Source: Neonectria sp. B-13
Taxonomy: Eukaryota > Ascomycota > Sordariomycetes > Hypocreales > Nectriaceae
Direction: 5' to 3'
DNA length: 64,000 bases
Assembly (NCBI GenBank): GCA_002682825.1
Contig: NOKP01000017.1
Location: 986,730 to 1,050,729, forward strand
The position numbers and the translations under genes were made by a program. The notes beneath the pieces are model-generated. The model was not told where the DNA came from, made no database searches, and saw nothing but the letters and a program-made list of their open reading frames with translations. Of the stretch, positions 11,387 through 22,330 are shown piece by piece (positions within the stretch are counted from its first letter, which is position 1; every line of letters starts with the position of its first letter).

Positions 11387-11932
11387 GTTGCAACGCCGAG
11401 GTTTTGAGATGGGGGAGGAAGTATGCTGTCCGAGTTGGTATAAAATAAAATAAAATACTCTTGGCTTGATGGTGCATTTCGTGACGGACGGCAAGGCACA
11501 CTTTATGGTTTCTGTTGATATGGACTTGTACTGGCCTGGTCGTCGCGGCGAAGAATCACCGAAGCCTCCACGTACCGGTAGTAGCGCCGCGTATTATATG
11601 GATATACCTACCAGCTCGCTCAAACCACCGAGCGGAGCCAGTCTCCGAGGGGCTAGAGTATGCCACTGGGGCAACGGAGGTTTCACCGAGCCCACCAGTG
11701 CTGGACACGGGTCTTAACACCATAGTTCCCGGTCGACGAAATGTCGAATCGGAGATAGCACCGCAGCAAGAACTTTTCTGAAAACCTCCCTGGAACCAGC
11801 CAGGTTATAAACAAGCATCCCTGACACACTCGTCGCCATCATCACCAGCCTCCGCACAAGCACAGCCCCTTTACCCCTTGTCCTTGACCCTATCCCCTGG
11901 CGAGCTTCAAGCAAACGAACAGACGATTCAAC
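11387..11932. promoter_or_regulatory. Divergent promoter of the SDR and polyol dehydrogenase genes
   Basis: This 546-nt region separates two start codons pointing apart, so both genes may be co-regulated from it. A CCG-AG-CGG inverted pair at 11628-11635 is a possible Zn2Cys6 half-site pair. An AT-rich tataaaataaaata stretch near 11440 lies just upstream of the SDR start. Factor binding is inferred. Confidence 0.4.
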
Positions 11933-13089
11933 ATGGCTGAGAACGCCTCGACCGACATCCTCTCCAGGAAGCCTCAAAACATCGCGGTGTACACCAATCC
12001 CGAGCATGAGCTTTACCTCCACCGCAGCGAGGTTCCTACCCCGGGCCACGGCGAATGCCTGGTCCACGTGCGGGCAACCGGCATCTGCGGCTCCGATATA
12101 CATTTCTGGAGGAAGGGCCACATCGGAGACATGGTAGTTACGGGAGCAAATGGCCTCGGACATGAGAGCGCGGGCGTTGTTATTGCCGTCGGGCCTGGTG
12201 TCAGTCGCTTCAAACCTGGTGACCGGGTGGCCCTTGAATGCGGTATCCCGTGTATGAAGGCGACATGCTACTCCTGTCGGACAGGGCAGTACAACGCCTG
12301 TCCTGACGTCGTCTTCTTCTCGACGCCCCCGCACCATGGCACCCTGGCACGCTATCACCTGCATCCAGAGGACTGGCTTCACAAGATCCCAGATGAGATG
12401 ACGTACGAAGAAGGCTCTCTGCTAGAGCCGCTCTCGGTGGCCTTGGCTGGAATTGAGCGTTCCGGGGTACGTTTGGGAACTCCGCTTGTTATTTGTGGTG
12501 CCGGTCCCATTGGCCTTGCCACTCTGCTTGCCGCAAACGCAGCCGGCGCGAACCCTATTGTCATCACCGACATCAACGAAACGAGGTTGCAGTTCGCAAA
12601 GAAGCTTGTCCCACGAGTGCGACCAGTCACCGTCTCGACCGACAAAACGCCCATCCAGCTCGCCGAGTGTATCAAAGAGGCATTGGGCCAGGAAACACAA
12701 TTGGTCCTGGAGTGCACCGGTGTTGAGTCGAGTGTAGTGGCGGGAATATATGTAAGCCACCCATTGACCTAAGCCAACTCGAGATTCCTAAGTACTAACA
12801 AATATGCCTAAAGTCCTGCCGCTTCGGTGGCATGGTATTTGTTATCGGATGCGGAAAAGATTTCCAGACGTTGCCTTTCATGCACATGGCAGGAAAGGAG
12901 ATTGACCTTCGGTTCCAATATCGATATCATGACACCTATCCCCGAGCCATCGGCCTCGTCGCCTCTGGGGTTATCGATGTGAAGCCGCTTATCACGCATC
13001 GGTTCACGCTGGAGGAAGGCGAGCAGGCGTTCAGAACGGCTTCAGACCCTTCGGCCATGGCCCTCAAAGTTCAGATCATTGACGAGTAA
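11933..13089 (+). CDS. lad1: L-arabinitol 4-dehydrogenase / polyol dehydrogenase (zinc MDR)
   Basis: Exons 11933-12751 and 12814-13089 give 364 aa. The sequence follows fungal L-arabinitol 4-dehydrogenase closely: NIAVYTNPEHEL, TGICGSDIHFW with the catalytic zinc Cys, GHESAGVV with the catalytic His/Glu, and a four-Cys structural zinc lobe at about residues 105-125. VICGAGPIGLATLL is followed by ITDIN, whose Asp indicates NAD. The end LVASGVIDVKPLITHRF is also typical. The enzyme would oxidise L-arabinitol (or a related polyol such as xylitol or sorbitol) to a ketose in the cytosolic pentose/polyol pathway. It could instead be a xylitol- or sorbitol-preferring paralogue, since substrate range cannot be fixed from sequence. 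The intron has donor GTAAGC and branch site ACTAAC. Confidence 0.85.
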
Positions 13090-14035
13090 AGGGATGGAAA
13101 TGTCTCGGTGTTGGTGGCTACCATAGAAGAGTGGAAAACCTATGTATTATCATAGCCCTAAACGCATTCTCTATACAAGCCAACCGTGTCTGCATGTTGT
13201 CCCAAACTCGCTCATCGTCTTCTATAAAGGTTTTTGTCTATCACTATGGAATAAGAATCATCTAGTAGTGTGGAAGATTGTGAAAGGTACTGTCTTCAAG
13301 GATACCTGATCGCCGCCCGTGAATATACTAGCACAGAATTGGGACCACCTTGTCCCTTTCCCACCATTCAATTCCTTGAGCCGGTGAATTCCTTGACGGC
13401 TAGCAAAGACTCTCCAGAATTTAGCGTCCAGCCGTGAATATCTAACATAATCACAATCTCGGCCTCTGCATCTTCACGTTATCACCATTCTAGCTTTTAG
13501 ATCCAGCCGCTTCCCTCCAGTCTTAGAAGTTCGGTGTTGCGCCGAAACCTGACGGAGAGCGCCATCACCTATACCCGAGCCCCAGGCACAAAAAAACGCC
13601 CGGTGGTTTCTCCCCGACTAAAGAAATGATCATACGATCAACGTAGCCAGCCTCGCTCCAAGCACCGATGCTAGTCCATAATTTTCTAGTCACAGGCACT
13701 GAGGTACACAAAGTACAATACCGTGCACACAACGGAGCCAAGCTTCCCCGCCCCTTAGCTTGATTCCCCGGAGTAGCGCGCCTCGCATTCTTCCCCATTT
13801 CTCTACTTCCCTTACCCCTTTCGTGCCAATTCGTGATCGGCGCATTTTAAGTCTCGGTGGAATCCCCGTTATTAGCTTCGGTAGCATCTACCGACAAAAT
13901 TGACCCCATGGGGCCCCGACATATCCCTCTGGGGATTTATACTCAGATTCCTCCCCGCAAAGATCATCTGGAGAAGGCAATACAACAGGCATCCCATCAA
14001 CGCCACTCAGAACAGACCATCTCGTCGGACTAAAC
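13090..14035. promoter_or_regulatory. Promoter region of the sugar transporter with CreA-type sites
   Basis: No gene seen. SYGGRG (carbon catabolite repressor CreA) matches occur at 13746-13751 and 13766-13771 (both on the minus strand, 14 bp apart) and at 13929-13934 (CTGGGG), about 100 bp before the transporter start. A GGGGCCCC-like block lies at 13906. Short consensus hits occur by chance, so this is suggestive only. Confidence 0.35.
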
Positions 14036-16162
14036 ATGTCAAAGATATCCTGTGAAGAAGTTGACAGGTGAGCAAGCGTCTTCCTCCCATGCATTCATTA
14101 TAGTGCTGACAAGAGTGTTTTAGGCCGGTGGAAGTGTCTCAAGCGTCGCAAGGAGGCCTTCAGCCCAACGAGAAAGGCCTGGATTGGAGTGATGACAAGC
14201 TTGCAGCTAGTCAGAATAACACTGGGGAGTATGTCAAGCAGTCCTATACTTCAGCGTGCGTTCTCGTTGACTCACCTAATCTAGGATCAAAAATCCCCTG
14301 GTGGGGATTCCTAAAGCTCAGTTGCTGCTCGACGCTGAAGCGTTCGCGGTCAAGCACGGCCTCACAGATGTTGCAGACAACTTCAAAAGGGGTGCTCTCG
14401 CTGCTCAGAACCCAAAAGCCTACGAGAACATACCAGAGTTGACGCAGGATGACCGGAGCATCCTGAAGACGGAAGTGGAGCATCGCTGGAAGCAACCGAA
14501 AGCCCTCTACTTCAGCATCCTCATGAACTCCATTAGTGCAGCGATCCAGGGATGGGATCAGACGGGCTCAAATGGAGCGAACCTGTCCTACCCTGAGGTG
14601 TTCAATATCGCAGACACCGGAGCCGCCTGCGAGGCCGCTGGAACTTGCTCTCGCAACTCGTGGATCATCGGTGCCATCAACAGCGCCCCGTACATGGCCA
14701 TCGCCGTCATGTTCGTTTTTCCTTCTATCTCACAATGCATCTGCTAACCGGGAATTGTAGTTCTTGCTGGCTGTCTGACCCACTCAACGATTGGATTGGC
14801 AGACGGGGTACTATCTTTATTGGAGCCATCTTCAGTCTTGTCGGCCCGATCGGCCAAGCCGTCTCCCAAACATGGCCACAGATTTTGATATGCAGAATCC
14901 TTCTTGGGATTGGCATGGGACTAAAGGAAGTCACTGTACCAGTCTTTTCCGCCGAGAACGCGCCGGCCAGCATTCGCGGCGCCCTCGTCATGTCCTGGCA
15001 GCTCTTCGTTGCGTTTGGAATCATGCTGGGCTTTACTGCCAACCTCATCGTTGTAGGTACCGGTGACATCGCATGGAGGCTTCAGTTAGGTTCCGCCTTC
15101 ATTCCTGCTGTACCGCTTCTCTTTGGCATATATTTCACACCCGAGTCACCTCGATGGTTGATGAAGAAAGGGAGGTACGCCAAAGCCTACGAGTCTCTTC
15201 TCAAACTTCGTGGCTCGTCGTTGCTTGCCGCTCGGGAGGTGTATTATATCAGTGCCCAGTTGGAAGCCGAGAAAGTTTTGATTGAAGCAGATGGGTTTGG
15301 AAAGGGCAATTTCTTCACCCGGGTTTTAGAGCTGTTCACGGTGCCGCGAAATCGCCGAGCGACTCAAGCATCGGGAATCATCATGGCGGCGCAGCAATTT
15401 TGCGGCAGTATGCGAACCAACTCCCACCCTATTATCTGCACTTCATCTAACACAGATATAGTAAACATCATCGCCTTCTACTCGTCAACAATCTTCCAAC
15501 AGGCCGGAGCCAGCAACAAAGAGGCACTACTGGCATCTTGGGGGTTCGGAATGGCAATGTTCGTCTTTGCTTTTCCGGCCCTGTACACCATCGATACCTG
15601 GGGTCGACGAGCTCTCCTCCTTGCAACCTTCCCGAACATGTGTTGGACACTGCTGGCCGCTGGCATGTCCTTCTACATTCCGCAGGATAGCTCTGCCCAT
15701 CTCGGATTGGTTGCACTCTTCATCTATCTCTACGTCGCCTTCTATAGTCCCGGCGAGGGGCCAATCGCATTTGTTTATTCATCGGAAGTGTTTCCACTTT
15801 CGCATCGAGAGGTTGGCATGTCCTGGGCAGTAGCTACCAACAACTTCTGGGCTGTCATTGTGGGCTTGACATTTCCGCCTATGCTGCAAGCCCTCAAGCC
15901 GCAGGGGTCGTTTGGCCTCTTCTCCGGACTCAACATCGTCTGCCTGATCGCCATATTCCTTTTTGTGCCTGAGACAAAACAGCGAACACTTGAAGAGTTA
16001 GATGACGTTTTCTCAGTGTCGACTCGGAAGCATGCCGGTTACCAGTTGAAGGAAGTTTTACCTTGGTGGTTCAATCGCTACGTGCTGAGGAAGAAGAACG
16101 AGCCGGAGCCGCAGCTTTATCACTTCGAGATGGAAGAAAATGTCGAGGCAGGCTCTGAATGA
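14036..16162 (+). CDS. MFS sugar/polyol transporter
   Basis: Five exons (14036-14067, 14124-14228, 14285-14710, 14761-15407, 15462-16162) close in frame to 636 aa. A long hydrophilic N-terminus of about 120 residues contains [14 protein letters not shown], seen in fungal hexose/polyol permeases. About 12 membrane segments follow, with the sugar-porter marks [19 protein letters not shown], the [14 protein letters not shown] segment across the last intron, and [15 protein letters not shown] after the last helix. It should import a hexose, pentose or polyol at the plasma membrane. It lies just downstream of the polyol dehydrogenase in the same orientation, which fits uptake of that enzyme's substrate. 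The short first exon is the least certain part. Confidence 0.88.
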
Positions 16163-16653
16163 AGTTCTGACAGTCAAGAACCCTCTTCCTTGGGCGACGC
16201 TGGGGAATATACTGCCTGGTGGCCAGGGATGCTGGTTAAATCCAGAGCCCCGTGGAACAGTGCGCGCTCTTAAAAACGATTGCCAAGCAAAATGAAAGGA
16301 ATTCAGCCCATGTTCCTCCTAGATACTCTACACTCACTAGCTATTAATGCAATTATTCATTGCTAAGATTGCTTCTTCGTTAACGACGATAGAGTTCATC
16401 TTATGTGACAATTCTCTCATTGTTTGGTATGTGCAACCTACAACTCTGGAAATAGTCCACTAGACCTAGGTAGCTTACTCTTAAGTCGAGTGCGATATAG
16501 ATATTTAGTAAAACAATGTAGAATGATAATAACGAACAACCCACGATGTTCCCAACGCTTATTTAGTCGCGCCCTTAGATCTAGACTCAAATAAGAAACC
16601 TATTCCCAGACTCTACTCGCCAACTTCCGCACATCTAGCATTTATATCGCTCC
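16163..16653. other. Convergent intergenic region
   Basis: AT-rich 3' flanks of the transporter and of the minus-strand secreted protein. No gene or repeat recognised. Confidence 0.5.
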
Positions 16654-18287
16654 TCACACCTCAACATCCCTCAACCACGTAACACCTCCGAGAATAACTT
16701 GGTAGAGCCCTCCGTTGGGTGACATTTGAGTAGGCGCGACGTTGTTGTTGTAATTTCCGCCCGCTCCTGAACGCACACGCCAGGCCAATTCACCAGTTTT
16801 GAAGTCGATCGCCGTGAAGTACCAGACGTACTCACCATCCTCGGCGAGCTCTTCGTCCTGTGTGTAAGAGTACACAAGCCCGTTTGCGGTTGACAAACTA
16901 AGGACGCTTGTCGACCGAACCGGCAAAGTCCAGCGCACCTTGCAGTCTCCGTCCTCGGAGATATCGACGCGGATTATTCCAGGAGCCAAGGGAGCTAGAT
17001 TGTTGAAATCGCCATTGATGTCATTCAAGTCTCCGAGGCTTTGCATTTCAGGAGCGCCATAGTTGTTGTTGATGACAACACTGTAAGTCGAGCCGTCAAA
17101 ATATCCGACCATGGCATTTTCATTGGCACTGGCGTTTGGCTGAAACAGCGAAACTTTGCAGACAAAGCTCGAGCTCGCTTGTGGAAGGTTTTTCTGGTAG
17201 TCCTCGACCTGTCGGTAAACCACCAGGTTGACCTGTACATCGGCATTGTCTGTCATGGCAACGAACTTGTCTCCAACCAACGCTGGTGTGGATCCAGAGC
17301 CTCGTGAAAAACCACCGGGCTTCGACGCACTGCCTGCCGAGTATTTTTCAAGCCAGACTGGCTTAATATCTCCATTCTCTTTGGCTTGGAATGCAATCAT
17401 GTTTCCGGTATCATTCACAACATTTGACGCAAGCGGTCCGCTGTTGATGTATATTGTTTTGCCGCTGACAGCCATAGAGTTCTCTATCCTTTGATTGTCA
17501 ATTCTTGTTGTGTGGATTGTTCCATTCGGTGTGACATAGCCAAGAATAGAGGAATCCTCAATCGAACCCGTCGAAGCTAGGCGCACGGCAGAGAACCAGA
17601 TGTTACCATCTTCATCATAGTAGCTGCTGCTTGGAGAATGTCCTCTCGGCAGGGCACTAGTAAGATCAATGTCCCGCAGCTGGCGAAAGGTCGTCCCTTT
17701 GGCACTATCAACACGCTCGACTTCAAAGATGTGCCCTTGAAGGGTAGGAAGTACGATGGTGCGGTTAGTAGCTGTAGCATAGGGAGTATACAGTGTCTGG
17801 TTATCAGGAGCCCAAGTTGCCAGCGTGTCAAGGGTTTCGGGATCCAGTGCTGCTATGCAGAAGTGAGCCGACACAGCGTCGCCGCAAACAATTCTAGCCG
17901 TGAGACGGTTATCGTCATGCCAAAATTGAGCCGACATGGCAATTGACCGGCTGAGAACTTGTGGAGAGTTCCCCAAGGGACCGGCCCAGTCATTTGTTCT
18001 CGAGTTTCCTGCATCCTGGTGGAATCCAACGATATCTGGAGAGAATCGGGTCTTTGCACGGAGCAGCTGTGGTTCCCAGGGAGCTCCAACGAAGGCCGCA
18101 GCAGACACGTTTTGGGAGTCGAGAACAACACCCGTATCTTCCGGAATAGTTGGAGTGGTCTTTGTTCGTTAGGTAATCTCCCTAAATCAGAACGTAGGCA
18201 TACGATACTTACAAACTGACAGAGTGCAGGCTGTAATACCTGGCCAACTGCGAAAGCAGATAGACAAAGCTTAGCGGTGAAATGCAT
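16654..18287 (-). CDS. Secreted beta-propeller/PQQ-like protein of unknown function
   Basis: Exons 18213-18287 and 16654-18159 give 526 aa. Exon 1 encodes a signal peptide (MHFTAKLCLSAFAVGQVLQP) ending near ALCQF. The mature part has recurrent short beta-rich blocks with Gly and aromatic residues (YYDEDGNIWFSAV, YVTPNGTIHTT, GEYVWYFTAIDFKTGELAW), as in six- to eight-bladed propellers of the quinoprotein/PQQ-like type. Several NxS/T sites fit secretion. I do not recognise a catalytic signature or a specific family. The start at 18287 was chosen because it begins exactly at the signal peptide, although the frame is open further upstream. Confidence 0.75.
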
Positions 18288-19272
18288 GATGAACAGAGTG
18301 TTGTTTTTGGATTCAAGAACTGTAGTGCTGGGCTCTATTTCTCTCATAATACAGTAGTCTCTACCCTTTAGATGCCTTCTTATACTACATACCCAAGTAC
18401 AATCCCTGTCGTGATTAAGCTGTGACCGCTCAATATGTTGATCACCGAAACCATGCGTGGTGGTGAGGCAGTGCACTGGAAGCTGAATTGGGCTTCTCTC
18501 GTACCGACTACAAACCGATTGGCTGGCTCACTGAATTGCAATTTCCGAAGACGCGGACTAGGCCCACTTATTCGGATGTAAAGAGTCCCCGACACAGCGG
18601 CTCGATTACGTGCGAAGCGGGCGGATTCGGAGGCCGAAGAACTCCTTCGTATTGATGCATGTAAACATAAGAGTATTATGTGGTAATTAATAGGGGAATT
18701 CAACCTTGCAAGGGTAGCCGCAATGCTTAAACTAAAGGAAGAAAGGTCGAAAAGCTAAATCTAAAACTTAGGCCCGGCATCCAAGTTCAGAGTAGTCGTT
18801 TTTTTTTGAGGAAAAGGGTTGATGAAGCCTTACTAAACTTGGAGGGCTACCCTTTCCGGTCTCGTTGAGTAAATACTAGAGGGGAAGCAAAATTAGGCGC
18901 CTCAGCTACGCCGCACTCACAAACCATGCTCCGGTGCGGCCTTGGCATGACTCCCGGGCTACTCTAGTTACAGTAGCACCAGCTCTAGCCCACGCATGAG
19001 AAAGAATGAGTCTGTATCGACATTCGGCTTGTCTGTTGGACTACATTGGTGTGCTGTGGACTCAAATTCAGCCGTTTACTGAGACGATGGAAAGTCGACG
19101 GATATTCTACTCAGCAATTACTCACTACTAAAGTAGAAGCAATTAGTTGGTTATTGTTTGACCTGACTAAAATGCTGATACGTTCTGATTTGTCTAGCCA
19201 TGAGCTTGCGATTATGCTCGCTCACATCCATAGCTACCGTGGAACAGTACAGAACACAATAGACCCTCAACT
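18288..19272. other. Intergenic, no gene recognised
   Basis: Contains the promoter of the secreted propeller-like gene and the 3' flank of the OPT gene. Small frames only. Confidence 0.5.
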
Positions 19273-22200
19273 TCAAAACTCTCCAGGGCTTTTACCAAAG
19301 TGATCCCCTTCCGAAACTGTAAGCCATGGCACCGCGTTGGTGTCGTCAGTGTCAGATCCTACGTTGTTCCCCCACCAGCTCAACGTATAACCATGATAAG
19401 TAAGTGCGAAGAAGATAATGACAGTTGCAATAGCCGTGCCAGTGTCCATAGCTGCCTGCAGGAGATCTACAGTTATGGGTCAGTAACAAAATTCATCTAA
19501 TCAGATCACACAAACGAACAGTTGTAGCGCTTCCACCAGTCGAAGGCCCTCTTGCGAATGAGATAGTTGAAGATGAATCCAACTATAAACCAAAGCGAGT
19601 ATTGAGCTGCAATATGTAAGCCTCTCTTGAAAGTTCTTGATGGGAAGGGCGATCATACTTGTGTTGGCAGGAGGGATGTTTCCAGCGGCATTGAAGAAAA
19701 TAGGCACATTGATATATCGCACCCAGCTGTTGGGGAATCGTCGGTAGACGAGATACACCAGCACAGTGGTGACAGGCTGTCGCATGTTAGCTGTTTGATG
19801 CTTAACAGACATCAACAAGGAGAATACGAACCCCAATCAGGAAAAAGTACATAAGACCGTTATAGACCTGGCCGGATTGGAACATTCGTTGAGGCCCGAT
19901 GGCTCCCCAAATGACGGACGCGTTGTAGACCACTTTAGACCCAGCACAGGTAAAGCGTTGGGTGTTTTCGGGGTCACACAAGTTTTCTATGTTGCCTATC
20001 ATCCAACGAAGCACTGGAAGAAGTCAGCATACACCAGACTGTCACCCCAGACATTTCAGGTCCACATACCACCAGTTTGAACTGCAGTTGCCAGGATCGT
20101 CGAGTATATCTGGCCAAAGAACAGAACACGAGGAGGTATTTTCTGCACAATTGAATCAGATAGAGAGCATAGACAACGATATTGGAGCCGACTTACCATG
20201 TATTGGCCAAGCTTCAAATCTTGGGCAAAGTCCATGCCGTGCTTGACAGAGTTGTAGCCGTAGAACTTGACGTACATGTTGGCAATTGGCTTTCCCGGCC
20301 AAGCATAACCTGCGACGAGCTCAGTGATGATATTGAGAAAGATCCGCTGGTTTGTGGTTCCCTCCAAAATCCCCTCGGGGACGATGAGAATCACGCCGAA
20401 CCCAAAACAGACGACGAGGAAGGCCCAGATCGGAAGCCCCGAATCCCAGTAACCAACCGTGAACATGCCTAATCCCAGGACCAGCACAGTAAAGACTAAG
20501 TACCACCAGTCAGGGACTTCAGGATAGGCGTTCATCAGGCGTTTATGAACGTCCTCACCGCCATGGCGAGCGTTCTTGAACTTGGCCCAGATCTCCTTCC
20601 CGTTATATAAATAAGTGTGGACTATAATGGCAGTCACGGCTGCAAACGAGAGGCCGTAGGTGAGCGAGTAGGACATGGAAATGTACATCGGCGAGTACTC
20701 TCTGTATTTGCTTAAATCGAAATCCAGATTCTCATCAACGACGCGTGAGATATTGTATGCCGATCCTGTGTTGTCAAAGGTGCTCGAAGATAGAAGAGGT
20801 AGGCTGTTATCAATGTCAGAGACTGAATGACCAGAACATAGTTCAGAGTTCGGCGTGGCGATGCATTAATTACTTACTAGGCACTGAACCAGACATTTGA
20901 GTAGTACAGAATGGGCGAGAGGAATAGATAAAAGAAGACAACCACTGCAAAAGCATTGCAGGTGATATAGAAGGGAGTCACAAGCGGGGCACCGGCGTAG
21001 TTGATTTGCGTCCAGTCGATACTGAGGGGAAGGAGGCCAAGACCAGAGTTCATCTAAGCATTCGCGTGTTTAGTTAGCCATGTTTATAGAGTTGACAGTC
21101 ATCCGTTGGATGGTTTCTTACCCCAAATATGGCGTTCACTTTCTGATTATGAGGTACAATCCAGGTAATGAACGCAAAAGTACCAAGGCTCGTCCAAAGG
21201 TAGTCAGGGAACCAAAAAATGACGAAGGCAATGACTGAAAAGTAGATGAAGAAGCGATATCGTGTGATCTTCCAACCGTTTGCAACGGTGTGTTCCTGTG
21301 GTTCGTGCAGAGCGCGGAAAAGAACAGTTGAAGCCAGGGTTGACGGCCAAATCAAAGCAGCTGGATATACCAGCCACCGTCGTGCAAGGCCAGCAAGTCC
21401 AAAGCTGAAGTAATGTTAGCAGCATATTCAGGTACGTACAATAGGACCTTAATCACCCAAGCATTTGCGTCGTCAGGAGATACAGAAAACAGAATCCTGC
21501 CCCATAGTCCCTGTTCCAATAGACGGGACTGATAATAGCCATCAATGATCCGGTGGCGTAAGCTGCGGTCGTGCTAAGATTGACACACTAACGACATGTG
21601 AGAATAGGTCCAAAGATGCACTTCTATGAGAGAACTTACAATGACGATAAAAGCATGTTCCTTGATGGTAAACTTGCCCGGGTTGACGTCGAATGTCAAA
21701 CGTCCCAGCGGGACTCTCCACCGAGGAAGCTTTTCCCAGGTTCTGCCAATAGGAAAAACGAGCAACTGAGCGACAACATATCCGATGGTCAAACTAGGCT
21801 GGGTGATACGTTAGGTGACATCATCATAGTAGGTGAAGGAAGAACTTGCATATCGTAGACTGAAGAATTCGTTGGCACCGGCAAAGATAATCACGAATAT
21901 CGTCGTGAGTATCCACGCTCGTAAGGCTATACACCAGTCAATAACCGGAATCAATTCGTTGGTGAGAAAGTCCTTACTATTGCATACAATGGTTGGGTCA
22001 TCTGTGTTTGGTACACAAGCTGCCACTTCGGGAACTGTGATGGGCGTTTCAGTTCGTGTCCGCGACCATGTTTAAATGTTGACAGTACTCACACGGAGAC
22101 TCATCTCCCTCCACGTTCCATTTGAATGCTTCAACAGGCGTCAACTCTGTCTTTTCAACCTTCTGGGCAAGCTTCTCTCTCTCGCTGATGTCTGTGTCTC

Positions 22201-22330
22201 CCTCTAAGGATGCATCAGCTTCAATGTCGTAAATCTTTGTGGTTGAAGGCACGTCATTTTTCTCGTTAGCATCTCTAACACTGCGTCGTGGCTGGTCAGT
22301 TTCGTATGTGGACTGAATCTCGGACGCCAT
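19273..22330 (-). CDS. OPT-family oligopeptide transporter
   Basis: Twelve exons close in frame to 810 aa: 22093-22330, 21850-22034, 21640-21798, 21457-21587, 21122-21404, 20878-21053, 20197-20803, 20070-20142, 19832-20013, 19659-19776, 19520-19606 and 19273-19466. Family landmarks are [99 protein letters not shown] and [11 protein letters not shown]. Many hydrophobic segments (about 12-16) place it in the plasma membrane as a proton-coupled importer of small peptides, or possibly glutathione or peptide-like compounds. The acidic, charged N-terminus is cytosolic. The second intron (21799-21849) has a GC donor (GCAAGT), which restores the conserved RYPSL motif. No linked pathway genes lie beside it. 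Confidence 0.92.
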
